A stretch of 64,000 bases of DNA, from positions 9,399,001-9,463,000 of the forward strand of contig NC_092580.1 in assembly GCF_037975245.1 (NCBI RefSeq). The letters are read 5' to 3'. Made by a program: the position numbers and the translations under genes. Source of the DNA: Apostichopus japonicus. Its lineage: Eukaryota; Echinodermata; Holothuroidea; Aspidochirotida; Stichopodidae. Shown one piece after another: positions 1 to 13,764 of this stretch. The notes beneath the pieces are model-generated. The model searched no databases. It was not told the origin of the DNA and saw nothing but the letters and a program-made list of their open reading frames with translations. Each line of letters begins with the position of its first letter. Within the stretch, counting starts at the first letter, position 1.

Positions 1-441
1 ATGTGCGATAACAATAAATCGAATGTGCGGTACCGATAAATCGATTGTGCGGTACCGATCAATCAATTGTGCGGTACCGATCAATCAAAAGTGCGGTACC
101 GATATATCGAACGTGCGATAGAGATTAATCGAATCTGCGGTACCGATTAATCGAATGTGCGATACCGATAAATCGAATGTGCGATACCGATTGCTCGAAT
201 TTACGATACCGATCATTCGAATGTGCGGTACCGATAAATCGAATGTGCGGTATTGATAAATCGATTCTGCGGTACCGATAAATCGATTGCGCGGTACCGA
301 TCAATCGAATGTGCGATACGGATAAATCGAATGTGCGATACCGATAAATCGATTGTGCGGTACCGATAAATCGATTGTGCGGTACCGATCAATCGAAAGT
401 GCGGTACCGATATATCGAACGTGCGATAGAGATTTATCGAA

Positions 442-900
442 TGTGCGGTACCGATAAATCGAATGTGCGATACCGATAAATCGAATGTGCGATAACAATA
501 AATCGAATGTGCGATACCGATAAATCGAATGTGCGGTACCGACGATAAATCGAAAGTGCGATACCGATAAATCGAATGTGCGATACCGATTGCTCGAATT
601 TACGATACCGATCAATCGAATGTGCGGTACCGATAAATCGAAAGTGCGGTACCGATAAATCGAAAGTGCGATACTAATAAATCGAATGTGCGGTACCGAT
701 AAATCGAATGTGCGGTACTGATAAATGGAATGTGCGATAACAATAAATCGAATGTGCGGTACCGATAAATCGATTGTGCGGTACTGATCAATCGATTGTG
801 CCTTACCGATCAATCGAAAGTGCGGTACCGATATATCGAACGTGCGATAGAGATTAATCGAATCTGCGGTACCGATAAATCGAATGTGCGATACCGATAA
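442..900 (+). repeat. Block L, copy 1
   Basis: This monomer series has a 25-bp monomer at 541, then a GATTGCTCG monomer, a TACTAATAAA monomer and a GTGCCTTACC monomer. The same order occurs in three other places, which makes it a clean diagnostic block. It differs from the other copies near 553 (CGAAAG instead of CGATTG). Confidence 0.85.
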
Positions 901-2467
901 ATCGAATGTGCGATACCGATTGCTCGAATTTACGATACCGATCAATCGAATGTGCGGTACCGATAAATCGAAAGTGCGGTACCGATAAATCGAAAGTGCG
1001 ATAAAAATAAATCGAATGTGCGGTACCGATAAATCGATTGTGCGATACCGATAAATTGATTGTGCGGTACCGATCAATCAAAAGTGCGGTACCGATAAAT
1101 CGAATGTGCGATACCGATAAATCGAATGTGCGATAACAATAAATCGAATGTGCGATACCGATAAATCGAATGTGCGGTACCGATTAATCGATTGTGCGGT
1201 ACCGATAAATCGAATGTGCGAGACCGATTTATCGAATGTGCGGTATTGATAAATCGATTGTGCGGCACCGATAAATCGATTGCGCGGTACCGATCAATCG
1301 AATGTGCGGTACCGATAAATCGAATGTGCGGTACCGATAAATCGAACGTGTGATACCGATGAATTGAATGTGCGGTACCGATAAATCGAATGTGCGGTAC
1401 CGATAAATCGAATATGCGGTACCGATAAATCGATTGTGCGGTACCGATAAGTCAAATGTGCGAGACCGATTATTCGATGTTGCGGTACCGATAAATCGAA
1501 TGTGCGGTACCGATCAATCAAAAGTGCGGTACCGATAAATCGAATGTGCGGTACCGATAAATCGAATGTGCGATGCCGATAAATCGAACGTGCGATACCG
1601 ATAAATCGATTGTGCGGTACCGATAAATCGATTGTGCGGTACCGATAAATCGAAAGTGCGGTACCGATATATCGAACGTGCGATAGAGATAAATTGAATC
1701 TGCGGTACCGATAAATCGAATGTGCGATACCGATAAATCGAATGTGCGATACCGATTGCTCGAATTTACGATACCGATCAATCGAATGTGCGGTACCTAT
1801 AAATCGAAAGTGCGGTACCGATAAATCGAAAGTGCGATACCAATAAATCGAATGTGCGGTACCGATAAATCGAATGTGCGGTACCCATAAATGGAATGTG
1901 CGATCACAATAAATCGAATGTGCGGTACCGATAAATCGATTGTGCGGTACCGATCAATCGATTGTGCGGTACCGATCAATCGAACGTGCGATACCGATAA
2001 ATCGAATGTGCGATAACAATAAATCGAATGTGCGAGACCGATTAATCGAATGTGCGGTACCGATAAATCGAACGTGTGATACCGATTAATCGAATGTGCG
2101 GTACCGATAAATCGAATGTGCGGTACCGATAAATCGAATGTGCGGTATTGAAAAATCGATTGTGCGGTACCGATAAATCGAAAGTGCGGTACGATAAATC
2201 GAACGTGCGGTACCGATATATCGAACGTGCGGTACCGATAAATCGAATGTGCGGTACCGATAAATCGAATGTGCGATACCGATAAATCGATTGTGCGGTA
2301 CCGATAAATCAAAAGTGCGGTACCGATAAATCGAAAGTGCGGTACCGATAAATCGAATGTGCGAAAACAATAAATCGAATGTGCGATACCGATAAATCGA
2401 ATGTGCGGTACCGATAAATCGAATGTGCGATACCGATAAATCGATTGTGCGGTACCGATCAATCAAA

Positions 2468-2920
2468 AGTGCGGTACCGATAAATCGAATGTGCGATACC
2501 GATAAATTGAATGTGCGATAACAATAAATCGAATGTGCGATACCGATAAATCGAATGTGCGGTACCGACGATAAATCGATTGTGCGATACCGATAAATCG
2601 AATGTGCGATACCGATTGCTCGAATTTACGATACCGATCAATCGAATGTGCGGTACCGATAAATCGAAAGTGCGGTACCGATAAATCGAAAGTGCGATAC
2701 TAATAAATCGAATGTGCGGTACCGATAAATCGAATGTGCGGCACTGATAAATGGAATGTGCGATAACAATAAATCGAATGTGCGGTACCGATAAATCGAT
2801 TGTGCGGTACCGATCAATCGATTGTGCCTTACCGATCAATGGAAAGTGCCGTACCGATATATCGAACGTGCGATAGAGATTAATCGAATCTGCGGTACCG
2901 ATAAATCGAATGTGCGATAC
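2468..2920 (+). repeat. Block L, copy 2
   Basis: Same monomer order as copy 1, at offset 2,026. Private differences include GGCACTG near 2,751 and GGAAAG at 2,841. The following GATTGCTCG monomer comes one monomer (22 bp) earlier than in copy 3. Confidence 0.85.
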
Positions 2921-4427
2921 CGATTGCTCGAATTTACGATACCGATCAATCGAATGTGCGGTACCGATAAATCGAAAGTGCGGTACCGATAAATCGAAAG
3001 TGCGATACCGATAAATCGAATGTGCGGTACCGATAAATCGATTGTGCGATACCGATTAATTGATTGTGCGGTACCGATCAATCAAAAGTGCGGTACCGAT
3101 AAATCGAATGTGCGATACCGATAAATCGAATGTGCGGTTCCGATTAATCGATTGTGCGGTACCGATAAATCGAATGTGCGAGACCGATTTATCGAATGTG
3201 CGGTATTGATAAATCGATTGTGCGGCACCGATAAATCGATTGCGCGGTACCGATCAATCGAATGTGCGGTACCGATAAATCGAATGTGCGGTACCGATAA
3301 ATCGAACGTGTGATACCGATGAATTGAATGTGCGGTACCGATAAATCGAATGTGCGGTACCGATAAATCGAATATGCGGTACCGATAAATCGATTGTGCG
3401 GTACCGATAAGTCAAATGTGCGAGACCGATTATTCGATGTTGCGGTACCGATAAATCGAATGTGCGGTACCGATCAATCAAAAGTGCGGTACCGATAAAT
3501 CGAATGTGCGGTACCGATAAATCGAATGTGCGATGCCGATAAATCGAACGTGCGATACCGATAAATCGATTGTGCGGTACCGATAAATCGATTGTGCGGT
3601 ACCGATAAATCGAAAGTGCGGTACCGATATATCGAACGTGCGATAGAGATAAATTGAATCTGCGGTACCGATAAATCGAATGTGCGATACCGATAAATCG
3701 AATGTGCGATACCGATTGCTCGAATTTACGATACCGATCAATCGAATGTGCGGTACCTATAAATCGAAAGTGCGGTACCGATAAATCGAAAGTGCGATAC
3801 CAATAAATCGAATGTGCGGTACCGATAAATCGAATGTGCGGTACCCATAAATGGAATGTGCGATCACAATAAATCGAATGTGCGGTACCGATAAATCGAT
3901 TGTGCGGTACCGATCAATCGATTGTGCGGTACCGATCAATCGAACGTGCGATACCGATAAATCGAATGTGCGATAACAATAAATCGAATGTGCGAGACCG
4001 ATTAATCGAATGTGCGGTACCGATAAATCGAACGTGTGATACCGATTAATCGAATGTGCGGTACCGATAAATCGAATGTGCGGTACCGATAAATCGAATG
4101 TGCGGTATTGAAAAATCGATTGTGCGGTACCGATAAATCGAAAGTGCGGTACGATAAATCGAACGTGCGGTACCGATATATCGAACGTGCGGTACCGATA
4201 AATCGAATGTGCGGTACCGATAAATCGAATGTGCGATACCGATAAATCGATTGTGCGGTACCGATAAATCAAAAGTGCGGTACCGATAAATCGAAAGTGC
4301 GGTACCGATAAATCGAATGTGCGAAAACAATAAATCGAATGTGCGATACCGATAAATCGAATGTGCGGTACCGATAAATCGAATGTGCGATACCGATAAA
4401 TCGATTGTGCGGTACCGATCAATCAAA

Positions 4428-4880
4428 AGTGCGGTACCGATAAATCGAATGTGCGATACCGATAAATTGAATGTGCGATAACAATAAATCGAATGTGCGA
4501 TACCGATAAATCGAATGTGCGGTACCGACGATAAATCGATTGTGCGATACCGATAAATCGAATGTGCGATACCGATTGCTCGAATTTACGATACCGATCA
4601 ATCGAATGTGCGGTACCGATAAATCGAAAGTGCGGTACCGATAAATCGAAAGTGCGATACTAATAAATCGAATGTGCGGTACCGATAAATCGAATGTGCG
4701 GTACTGATAAATGGAATGTGCGATAACAATAAATCGAATGTGCGGTACCGATAAATCGATTGTGCGGTACCGATCAATCGATTGTGCCTTACCGATCAAT
4801 CGAAAGTGCCGTACCGATATATCGAACGTGCGATAGAGATTAATCGAATCTGCGGTACCGATAAATCGAATGTGCGATAC
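4428..4880 (+). repeat. Block L, copy 3
   Basis: Offset 1,960 from copy 2, nearly identical. It runs on into the X1 block region at 5,271. The pair L plus X is repeated in the same order at 35,981-37,950. Confidence 0.85.
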
Positions 4881-5270
4881 CGATAAATCGAATGTGCGAT
4901 ACCGATTGCTCGAATTTACGATACCGATCAATCGAATGTGCGGTACCGATAAATCGAAAGTGCGGTACCGATAAATCGAAAGTGCGATACCAATAAATCG
5001 AATATGCGATACCGATAAATCGAGTATGCGGTACCGATAAATCGATTGCGCGGTACCGATCAATCGAATGTGCGGTACCGATAAATCGAATGTGCGGTAT
5101 TGATAAATCGATTGTGCGGTACCGATAAATCGATTGCGCGGTACCGATCAATCGGATGTGCGGTACCGATCAATCGGATGTGCGGTACCGATAAATCGAA
5201 TGTGCGGTACCGATAAATCGAACGTGCGGTACCGATAAATCGATTGCGCGGTACCGATCAATCGGATGTG

Positions 5271-6440
5271 CGGTACCGATAAATCGATTGTGCGGTACCG
5301 ATAAATCGAACGTGAGATACCGATTAATCGAATGTGCGGTACCGATAAATCGAATGTGCGGTACCTATAAATCGAATATGCGGTACCGATAAATCGATTG
5401 TGCGGTACCGATCAATCAAAAGTGCGGTACCGATAAATCGAACGTGCGATACCGATAAATCGAATGTGCCATAACAATAAATCGAATGTGCGAGACCGAT
5501 TAATCGAATGTGCGGTATTGATAAATCGATTGTGCGGTACCGATAAATCGATTGCGCGGTACCGATCAATCGAATGTGCGCTACCGATAAATCGATTGTG
5601 CGGTACCGATAAGTCAAATGTGCGAGACCGATTAATCGATGTTGCGGTACCGATAAATCGAATGTGCGGTACCGATCAATCAAAAGTGCGGTACCGATAA
5701 ATCGAACGTGCGATACCGATAAATCGAATGTGCGGTACCGATAAATCGAATGTGCGATACCGATAAATCGAACGTGCGATACCGATAAATCGATTGTGCG
5801 GTACCGATAAATCGATTGTGCGGTACCGATCAATCGAAAGTGCGGTACCGATATATCGAACGTGCGATAGAGATTTATCGAATCTGCGGTACCGATAAAT
5901 CGAATGTGCGATACCGATAAATCGAATGTGCGATACCGATTGCTCGAAATTACGATACCGATCAATCGAATGTGCGGTACCGATAAATCGAAAGTGCGGT
6001 ACCGATAAATCGAAAGTGCGATACCAATAAATCAAATGTGCGGTACCGATAAATCGAATGTGCGGTACCGATAAATGGAATGTGCGATAACAATAAATCG
6101 AATGTGCGGTACCGATAAATCGATTGTGCGGTACCGATCAATCGATTGTGCGGTACCGATCAATCATATGTGCGGTACCAATATATCGAACGTGCGATAG
6201 AGATTAATCGAATCTGCGGTACCGATAAATCGAATGTGCGATACCGATAAATCAAAAGTGCGGTACCGATAAATCGAACGTGCGATACCGATAAATAGAA
6301 TGTGCGATAACAATAAATCGAATGTGCGAGACCGATTAATCGAATGTGCGGTACCGATAAATCGAACGTGTGATACCGATTAATCGAATGTGCGGTACCG
6401 ATAAATCGAATGTGCAGTACCGATAAATCGAATGTGCGGT
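5271..6440 (+). repeat. Block X, copy 1
   Basis: Marker monomers in order are ATCGGATG, CGTGAGATACC, TACCTATAAA, CAATCAAAAG, a GTGCGCTACC monomer, a TAAGTCAAATG monomer, GATAGAGATTTATCG and GATTGCTCGAAAT. The same order occurs at six places in the window. This copy lacks one 66-bp segment carried by copies 2-6. Confidence 0.85.
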
Positions 6441-6658
6441 ATTGAAAAATCGATTGTGCGGTACCGATAAATCGAAAGTGCGGTACGATAAATCGAACGT
6501 GCGGTACCGATAAATCGAACGTGCGGTACCGATAAATCGAATGTGCGGTATTGAAAAATCGATTGTGCGGTACCGATAAATCGAAAGTGCGGTACGATAA
6601 ATCGAACGTGCGGTACCGATAAATCGAACGTGCGGTACCGATAAATCGATTGTGCGGT
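6441..6658 (+). repeat. 109-bp tandem duplication
   Basis: The segment starting ATTGAAAAATCG at 6,441 repeats at 6,550, a shift of 109 bp (five monomers minus one base, because each copy holds a 21-bp GGTACGATAAA monomer). Related blocks at about 25,550, 28,780, 32,030 and 37,950 carry a single copy, so the duplication is private to this place. Confidence 0.9.
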
Positions 6659-7440
6659 ACCGATAAATCGAATGTGCGATAACAATAAATCGAATGTGCG
6701 ATACCGATAAATCGAATGTGCGGTACCGATAAATCGAATGTGCGATACCGATAAATCGATTGTGCGGTACCGATCAATCAAAAGTGCGGTAACGATAAAT
6801 CGAACGTGCGATACCGATAAATTGAATGTGCGATAACATTAATTCGAATGTGCGATACCGATAAATCGAATGTGCGGTACCGATAAATCGATTGTGCGAT
6901 ACCGATAAATCGAATGTGCGATAACAATAAATCGAATGTGCGATACCGATAAATCGATTGTGCGGTACCGATAAATCCAAAGTGCGATACCGATAAATCG
7001 AATGTGCGATAACAATAAATCGAATGTGCGATAACGATAAATCGAATGTGCGATACCGATAAATCGATTGTGCGGTACCGATAAATCGATTGTGCGATAC
7101 CGATAAATCGAATGTGCGATAACAATAAATCGAATGTGCGATACCGATAAATCGAATGTGCGGTACCGATAAATCGATTGTGCGATACCGATAAATCGAT
7201 TGTGCGGTACCGATCAATCAAAAGTGCGGTACCGATAAATCGAATGTGCGATACCGATAAATCGATTGCGCGGTACCGATCAATCGAATAAGCGGTACCG
7301 ATCAATCGAATGTGCGATACCGATAAATCGAATGTGCGATAGCGATAAATCGATTGTGCGGTACCGATCAATCGATTATGCGGTAATGATAAATCGAACG
7401 TGAGATACCGATAAATCAAATCTGCGGTACCGATTAATCG

Positions 7441-9960
7441 AAAGTGCGATACCGATTAATCGAATGTGCGATATCGATATATCAAATGTGCGGTACCGAT
7501 AAATCGAATGTGCGGTACCGATAAATCGATTGTGCGGTACCGATAAATCGATTGTGCGGTACCTATCAATCGATTGCGGTACCGATCAATCGAAAGTGCG
7601 GTACCGATATATCGAACGTGCGATAGAGATTAATCGAATCTGCGGTTCCGATAAATCGAATGTGCGATACCGATAAATCGAATGTGCGATACCGATTGCT
7701 CGAATTTACGATACCGATCAATCGAATGTGCGGTACCGATAAATCGAAAGTGCGGTACCGATAAATCGAAAGTGCGATACCAATAAATCGAATATGCGAT
7801 ACCGATCAATCGAATGTGCGGTACCGATAAATCGATTGTGCGGTACCGATTAATCGAATGTGCGATATCGATATATCAAATGTGCGGTACCGATAAATCG
7901 AATGTGCGGTACCGATAAATCGAATAAGCGGTACCGATAAATCGAATGTGCGGTATTGATAAATCGAATGTGCGGTACCGATAAATCGAATGTGCGGTAT
8001 TGATAAATCGATTGTGCGGTACCGTTAAATAGAAAGTTCGGTACGATAAATCGAACGTGCGGTACCGATAAATCGAACGAGCGGTACCGATAAATCGATT
8101 GTGCGGTACCGATAAATCGAACGTGCGATACCGATAAATCAAATCTGCAGTACCGATTAATCGAACGTGTGATACCGATTGATCGAAAGTGCGGTACCGA
8201 TAAAGCGAATGTGCGGTACCGATAAATCGAATGTGCGATAACAATAAATCGAATGTGCGGTACCGATAAATCGATTGTGCGCTACCGATAAATCGAATGT
8301 GCGAGACCGATTAATGGAATGTGCGGTACCGATAAATCGATTGTGCGGTACCGATCAATCGAAATGCGGTACCGATAAATCGAAAGTGCGATACCGATTA
8401 ATCGAATGTGCGATATCGATATATCAAATGTGCGGTTCCGATCAATAGAATGTGCGGTACCGATAAATCGAGTGTGCGGTACCGATAAATCGATTGTGCG
8501 GTACCGATAAATCGATTGTGCGGTACCGATAAATCGAACGTGCGATACCGATAAATGAAATCTGCGGTACCGATTAATCGAACGTGTGATACCGATTAAT
8601 CTAATGTGCGGTACCGATAAATCGAATGTGCGGTACCGATAAATCGAATGTGCGATATTGATAAATCGATTGTGCGGTACCGATAAATCGAATGCGCGGT
8701 ACCGATCAATGGAATGTGCGGTACCGATAAATCGAATGTGCGATTACAATAAATGGAATGTGCGATACCGATAAATGGAATGTGCGAGACCGATTAATCG
8801 AATGTGCGGTACCGATAAATCGATTGTGAGGTACCGATAAATCGATTGTGCGGTACCGATAAATCGAAAGTGCGGTACCGATATATCGAACGTGCGATAC
8901 CGATTAATCGAATCTGCTGTACCGATAATTCGAAAGTGCGATACCGATTAATCGAATGTGCGATATCGATATATCAAATGTGCGGTACCGATAAATCGAT
9001 TGTGCGGTACCGATAAATCGATTGTGCGGTACCGATAAATCGATTGTGAGGTACCGATAAATCGAAAGTGCGATACAGATAAATCGAATGTGCGGTACCG
9101 ATAAATCGATTGTGCGGTACCGATAAATCGATTGTGCGGTACCGATAAATCGAACGTGCGATACCGATAAATCAAATCTGCGGTACCGATTAATCGAACG
9201 TGTGATACAGATTAATCGAATGTGCGGTACCGATAAATCGAACGTGTGATACCGATTAATTGAATGTGCGGTACCGATAAATCGAATGTACGGTACCGAT
9301 AAATCGAATATGCGGTACCGATAAATCGATTCTGCGGTACCGATAAGTCAAATGTGCGAGATCGATTAATCGATGTTGCGGTACCGATAAATCGATTGTG
9401 CGGTACCGATCAATCGATTGTGCGGTACCGATCAATCGAATGTGCGGTACCGATTAATCGAATGTGCGGTACCGATAAATCGAACGTGCGATACCGATTA
9501 ATTGAATGTGCGGTACCGATTAATCGAATGTGCGATATCGATATATCAAATGTGCGGTACCGATAAATCGAATGTGCGATACCGTGAATCGATTGTGCGG
9601 TACCGATAAATCGATTGTGCGGTACCGATAAATCGAATGTGCGGTACCTATAAATCAAATGTGCGATACCGATAAATCGCTTGTGCGGTACCGATAAATC
9701 GATTGTACGGTACCGATAAATCGAACGTGCGAAACCGATGAATCGAATGTGCGGTACCGATAAATCGATTGTGTGGTACCGATAAGTCAAATGTGCGATA
9801 CCGATAAATCGCTTGTGCGGTACCGATAAATCGAATGTGCGATACCGATAAATCGAATGTGCGATAGCGATAAATCGATTGTGCGGTACCGATAAATCGA
9901 TTGTGTGGTACCGATAAGTCAAATGTGCGAGACCGATTAATCGATATTGCGGTACCGATC
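7441..9960 (+). repeat. Divergent island with right-domain monomer types
   Basis: Monomer types here include GTTAAATAGAAAG (about 8,025), GATTGATCGAAAG (8,179), GATAAAGCGAATG (8,211), GATTACAATAAATGG (8,743), GTGAGGTACC (8,827) and GATAATTCGAAAG (8,925). Elsewhere these cluster in 52,500-64,000. The island lacks block Y and has several private variants, such as a 20-bp CGATTGCGGTACC monomer near 7,570 and a 21-bp monomer near 8,361. No gene. Confidence 0.8.
7846..8244 (+). repeat. Block Z-like copy inside the left domain
   Basis: This series parallels the five Z copies of the right domain: GATATCGATATATC, a TTAAATAGAAAG monomer, a 21-bp GGTACGATAAA monomer, GATTGATCGAAAG and GATAAAGCGAATG, in the same order. 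It is more diverged than the right-domain copies are from one another (for example AAAGTTCGG near 8,035). Confidence 0.75.
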
Positions 9961-11206
9961 AATCGGATGTGCGGTACCGATAAATCGAATGTGCGGTACC
10001 GATAAATCGAACGTGAGATACCGATTAATCGAATGTGCGGTACCGATAAATCGAATGTGCGGTACCTATAAATCGAATATGCGGTACCGATAAATCGATT
10101 GTGCGGTACCGATAAGTCAAATGTGCGAGACCGATTAATCGATGTTGCGGTACCGATAAATCGATTGTGCGGTACCGATCAATCAAAAGTGCGGTACCGA
10201 TAAATCGAACGTGCGATACCGATAAATCGAATGTGCGATAACAATAAATCGAATGTGCGAGACCGATTAATCGAATGTGCGGTATTGATAAATCGATTGT
10301 GCGGTACCGATAAATCGATTGCGCGGTACCGATCAATCGAATGTGCGCTACCGATAAATCGATTGTGCGGTACCGATAAGTCAAATGTGCGAGACCGATT
10401 AATCGATGTTGCGGTACCGATAAATCGAATGTGCGGTACCGATCAATCAAAAGTGCGGTACCGATAAATCGAACGTGCGATACCGATAAATCGAATGTGC
10501 GGTACCGATAAATCGAATGTGCGATACCGATAAATCGAACGTGCGATACCGATAAATCGATTGTGCGGTACCGATAAATCGATTGTGCGGTACCGATCAA
10601 TCGAAAGTGCGGTACCGATATATCGAACGTGCGATAGAGATTTATCGAATCTGCGGTACCGATAAATCGAATGTGCGATACCGATAAATCGAATGTGCGA
10701 TACCGATTGCTCGAAATTACGATACCGATCAATCGAATGTGCGGTACCGATAAATCGAAAGTGCGGTACCGATAAATCGAAAGTGCGATACCAATAAATC
10801 AAATGTGCGGTACCGATAAATCGAATGTGCGGTACCGATAAATGGAATGTGCGATAACAATAAATCGAATGTGCGGTACCGATAAATCGATTGTGCGGTA
10901 CCGATCAATCGATTGTGCGGTACCGATCAATCATATGTGCGGTACCAATATATCGAACGTGCGATAGAGATTAATCGAATCTGCGGTACCGATAAATCGA
11001 ATGTGCGATACCGATAAATCAAAAGTGCGGTACCGATAAATCGAACGTGCGATACCGATAAATAGAATGTGCGATAACAATAAATCGAATGTGCGAGACC
11101 GATTAATCGAATGTGCGGTACCGATAAATCGAACGTGTGATACAGATTAATCGAATGTGCGGTACCGATAAATCGAATGTGCAGTACCGATAAATCGAAT
11201 GTGCGG
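9961..11206 (+). repeat. Block X, copy 2
   Basis: Full-length copy beginning at the ATCGGATG monomer. The internal order and spacing equal those of copies 4, 5 and 6 (offsets 14,207, 17,439 and 26,742 for the shared part). Confidence 0.85.
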
Positions 11207-12400
11207 TATTGAAAAATCGAATGTGCGGTACCGATAAATCGAACGTGCGATACCGATAAATTGAATGTGCGATAACATTAAATCGAATGTGCGATACCGA
11301 TAAATCGAATGTGCGGTACCGATAAATCGATTGTGCGATACCGATAAATCGAATGTGCGATAACAATAAATCGAATGTGCGATACCGATAAATCGATTGT
11401 GCGGTACCGATCAATCCAAAGTGCGATATCGATAAATCGAACGTGCGATATCGATAAATTGAATGTGCGATAACGATAAATCGAATGTGCGATACCGATA
11501 AATCGAATGTGCGGTACCGATAAATCGATTGTGCGATACCGATAAATCGAATGTGCGATAACAATAAATCGAATGTGCGATACCGATAAATCGAATGTGC
11601 GGTACCGATAAATCGATTGTGCGATACCGATAAATCGATTGTGCGGTACCGATCAATCAAAAGTGCGGTACCGATAAATCGAATGTGCGATACCGATAAA
11701 TCGATTGCGGGGTACCGATCAATCGAATAAGCGGTACCGATCAATCGAATGTGCGATACCGATAAATCGAATGTGCGATAGCGATAAATCGATTGTGCGG
11801 TACCGATAAATCAATTATGCGGTAATGATAAATCGAACGTGAGATACCGATAAATCAAATCTGCGGTACCGATTAATCGAACGTGTGATACCGATTAATC
11901 GAATGTGCGGTACCGATAAATCGAATGTGCGGTACCGATTAACCGAATGTGCGGTACCGATAAATCGAATGTGCGATACCGTGAATCGATTGTGCGGTAC
12001 CGATAAATCGATTGTGCGGTACCGATAAATCGAATGTGCGGTACCTATAAATCAAATGTGCGATACCGATAAATCGCTTGTGCGGTACCGATAAATCGAT
12101 TGTACGGTACCGATAAATCGAACGTGCGATACCGATGAATCGAATGTGCGGTAGCGATAAATCGATTGTGTGGTACCGATAAGTCAAATGTGCGAGACCG
12201 ATTAATCGATATTGCGGTACCGATAAATCGAATGTGCGATACCGATAAATCGAATGTGCGATAGCGATAAATCGATTGTGCGGTACCGATAAATCGATTG
12301 TGCGGTAACGATAAATCGAACGTGAGATACCGATAAATAAAATCTGCGGTACCGATTAATCGAACGTGTGATACCGATTAATCGAATGTGCGGTACCGAT
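9961..12400 (+). repeat. Block X2 and downstream monomers (second copy of 5,271-7,440)
   Basis: It matches 5,271-6,440 at offset 4,767 up to about 11,220, then jumps to the equivalent of 6,781 (offset 4,439), so 328 bp is deleted relative to the first copy. Small differences include TACAGATTAA near 11,141. From about 11,955 it carries a GATACCGTGAATCG block shared with 9,560, 29,840 and 32,805. No gene. Confidence 0.85.
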
Positions 12401-12487
12401 AAATCGATTGTGCGGTACCGATAAATCGATTGTGCGGTACCGATAAATCGAACGTGCGATACCGATAAATCAAATCTGCGGTACCGA

Positions 12488-12790
12488 TTAATCGAACGTG
12501 TGATACCGATTAATCGAATCTGCGGTACCGATAAATCGAATGTGCGGTACCAATAAATCGAATGTGCGATACCGATAAATCGTTTGTGCGGTACCGATAA
12601 TTCGATTGTGCGGTACCGATAAATCGAATGTGCGGTACCTATAAATCGAATGTGCGATACCGATAAATCGATTGTGCGGTACCGATAAATCGATTGTGCG
12701 GTATCGATAAATCGAATGTGCGATAGCGATTAATCGATTGTGCGGTACCGATAAATCGATTGTGCGGTACCGATAAATCGAACGTGACAT
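12488..12790 (+). repeat. Block P, copy 1
   Basis: A 303-bp series with markers ATCGTTTGTG, TACCTATAAA, CGGTATCGATAAA and GATAGCGATTAATCG, ending at CGTGACATACC. This copy has a private AATTCG near 12,600. It is followed by GAACGTGTG, not by the CACACGTGTG monomer seen after copies 2-6. Confidence 0.85.
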
Positions 12791-13764
12791 ACCGATAAAT
12801 CAAATCTGCGGTACCGATTAATCGAACGTGTGATACCGATTAATCGAACGTGCGGTACCGATAAATCGATTGTGCGGTACCGATAAATCGATTGTGCGGT
12901 ACCGATAAATCGAACGTGCGATACCGATAAATCAAATCTGCGGTACCGATTAATCCAACGTGTGATACCGATTAATCGAATGTGCGGTACCGATAAATCG
13001 AATGTGCGGTACCGATAAATCGAATGTGCGATACCGATAAATCGATTGTGCGGTACCGATAAATCGATTGTGCGGTACCGATAAATCGAATGTGCGGTAC
13101 CTATAAATCGAATGTGCGATACCGATAAATCGATTGTGCGGTACCGATTAAATCGATTGTGCGGTACCGATAAATCGAACGTGCGATACCGATTAATCGA
13201 ATGTGCGGTACCGATAAATCGATAGTGTGGTACCGATAAGTCAAATGTGCGAGACCGATTAATCGATATTGCGGTACCGATAAATCGAATGTGCGATACC
13301 GATAAATCGAATGTGCGGTACAGATATATCGATTGTGCGGTACCGATAAATCGAAAGTGCGATACCGATTAATCGAATGTGCGATATCGATATATCAAAT
13401 TTGCGGTACCGATAAATCGAATGTGCGGTACCGATAAATCGAATGTGCGGTACCGATAAATCGAATATGCGATACCAATAAATAGAATGTGCGATACCGA
13501 TAAATCGAATGTGCGAGACCGATTAATCGATATTGCGGTACCGATAAATCGAATGTGTAATATTGATAAATCGATTGTGCGGTACCGATAAATCGATAGT
13601 GCGGTACCGATAAATCGAATGTGCGGTACCGATAAATCGAATGTGCGGTACCGATAAATCGAATGTGCGATACCAATAAATGTAATGTGCGATAACGATA
13701 AATCGAATGTGCGGTATTGATAAATCGATATTGTGGTACCGATAATTCGAATATGCGATATTGA

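Larger units (their letters stand above)
1..5150 (+). repeat. Left domain: ~2-kb higher-order repeat, about 2.5 copies
   Basis: Rare monomers recur at fixed offsets. A GTGCCTTACC variant lies at about 797, 2,823 and 4,783, and a 25-bp monomer with an extra 3 bases (ACCGACGATAAA) at 541, 2,567 and 4,527. The offsets are 2,026 and then 1,960 bp. The stretch 1,139-2,920 matches 3,099-4,880 at offset 1,960 with only a few substitutions (for example at 2,841 and 3,139). A 44-bp difference near 1,120 explains the larger first offset. No gene is present. Confidence 0.9.
5151..7440 (+). repeat. Block X1 and downstream monomers
   Basis: Three ATCGGATGTG monomers (5,151, 5,171, 5,271) introduce this region. 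From 5,271 it matches 9,971 onward at offset 4,701, changing to 4,767 after a 66-bp (3-monomer) difference near 5,410. From about 6,781 the match resumes at offset 4,439, because 328 bp present here is missing from the other copy. It contains a private 109-bp tandem duplication at 6,441-6,658. No gene. Confidence 0.85.

Noticed and set aside
5464-5700. Plus-strand open frames of 60-126 codons (also 9,354-9,566, 16,654-17,001, 39,150-39,530)
   Set aside because: The canonical monomer gives a TAA (CGATAAATC) once per 66 bp in each plus frame. These frames survive only where every third monomer happens to be a GATCAATC or GATTAATC variant.
7860-7880. TATA-like GATATATC sites as promoters
   Set aside because: GATATATC is a common monomer variant throughout, with no gene downstream.
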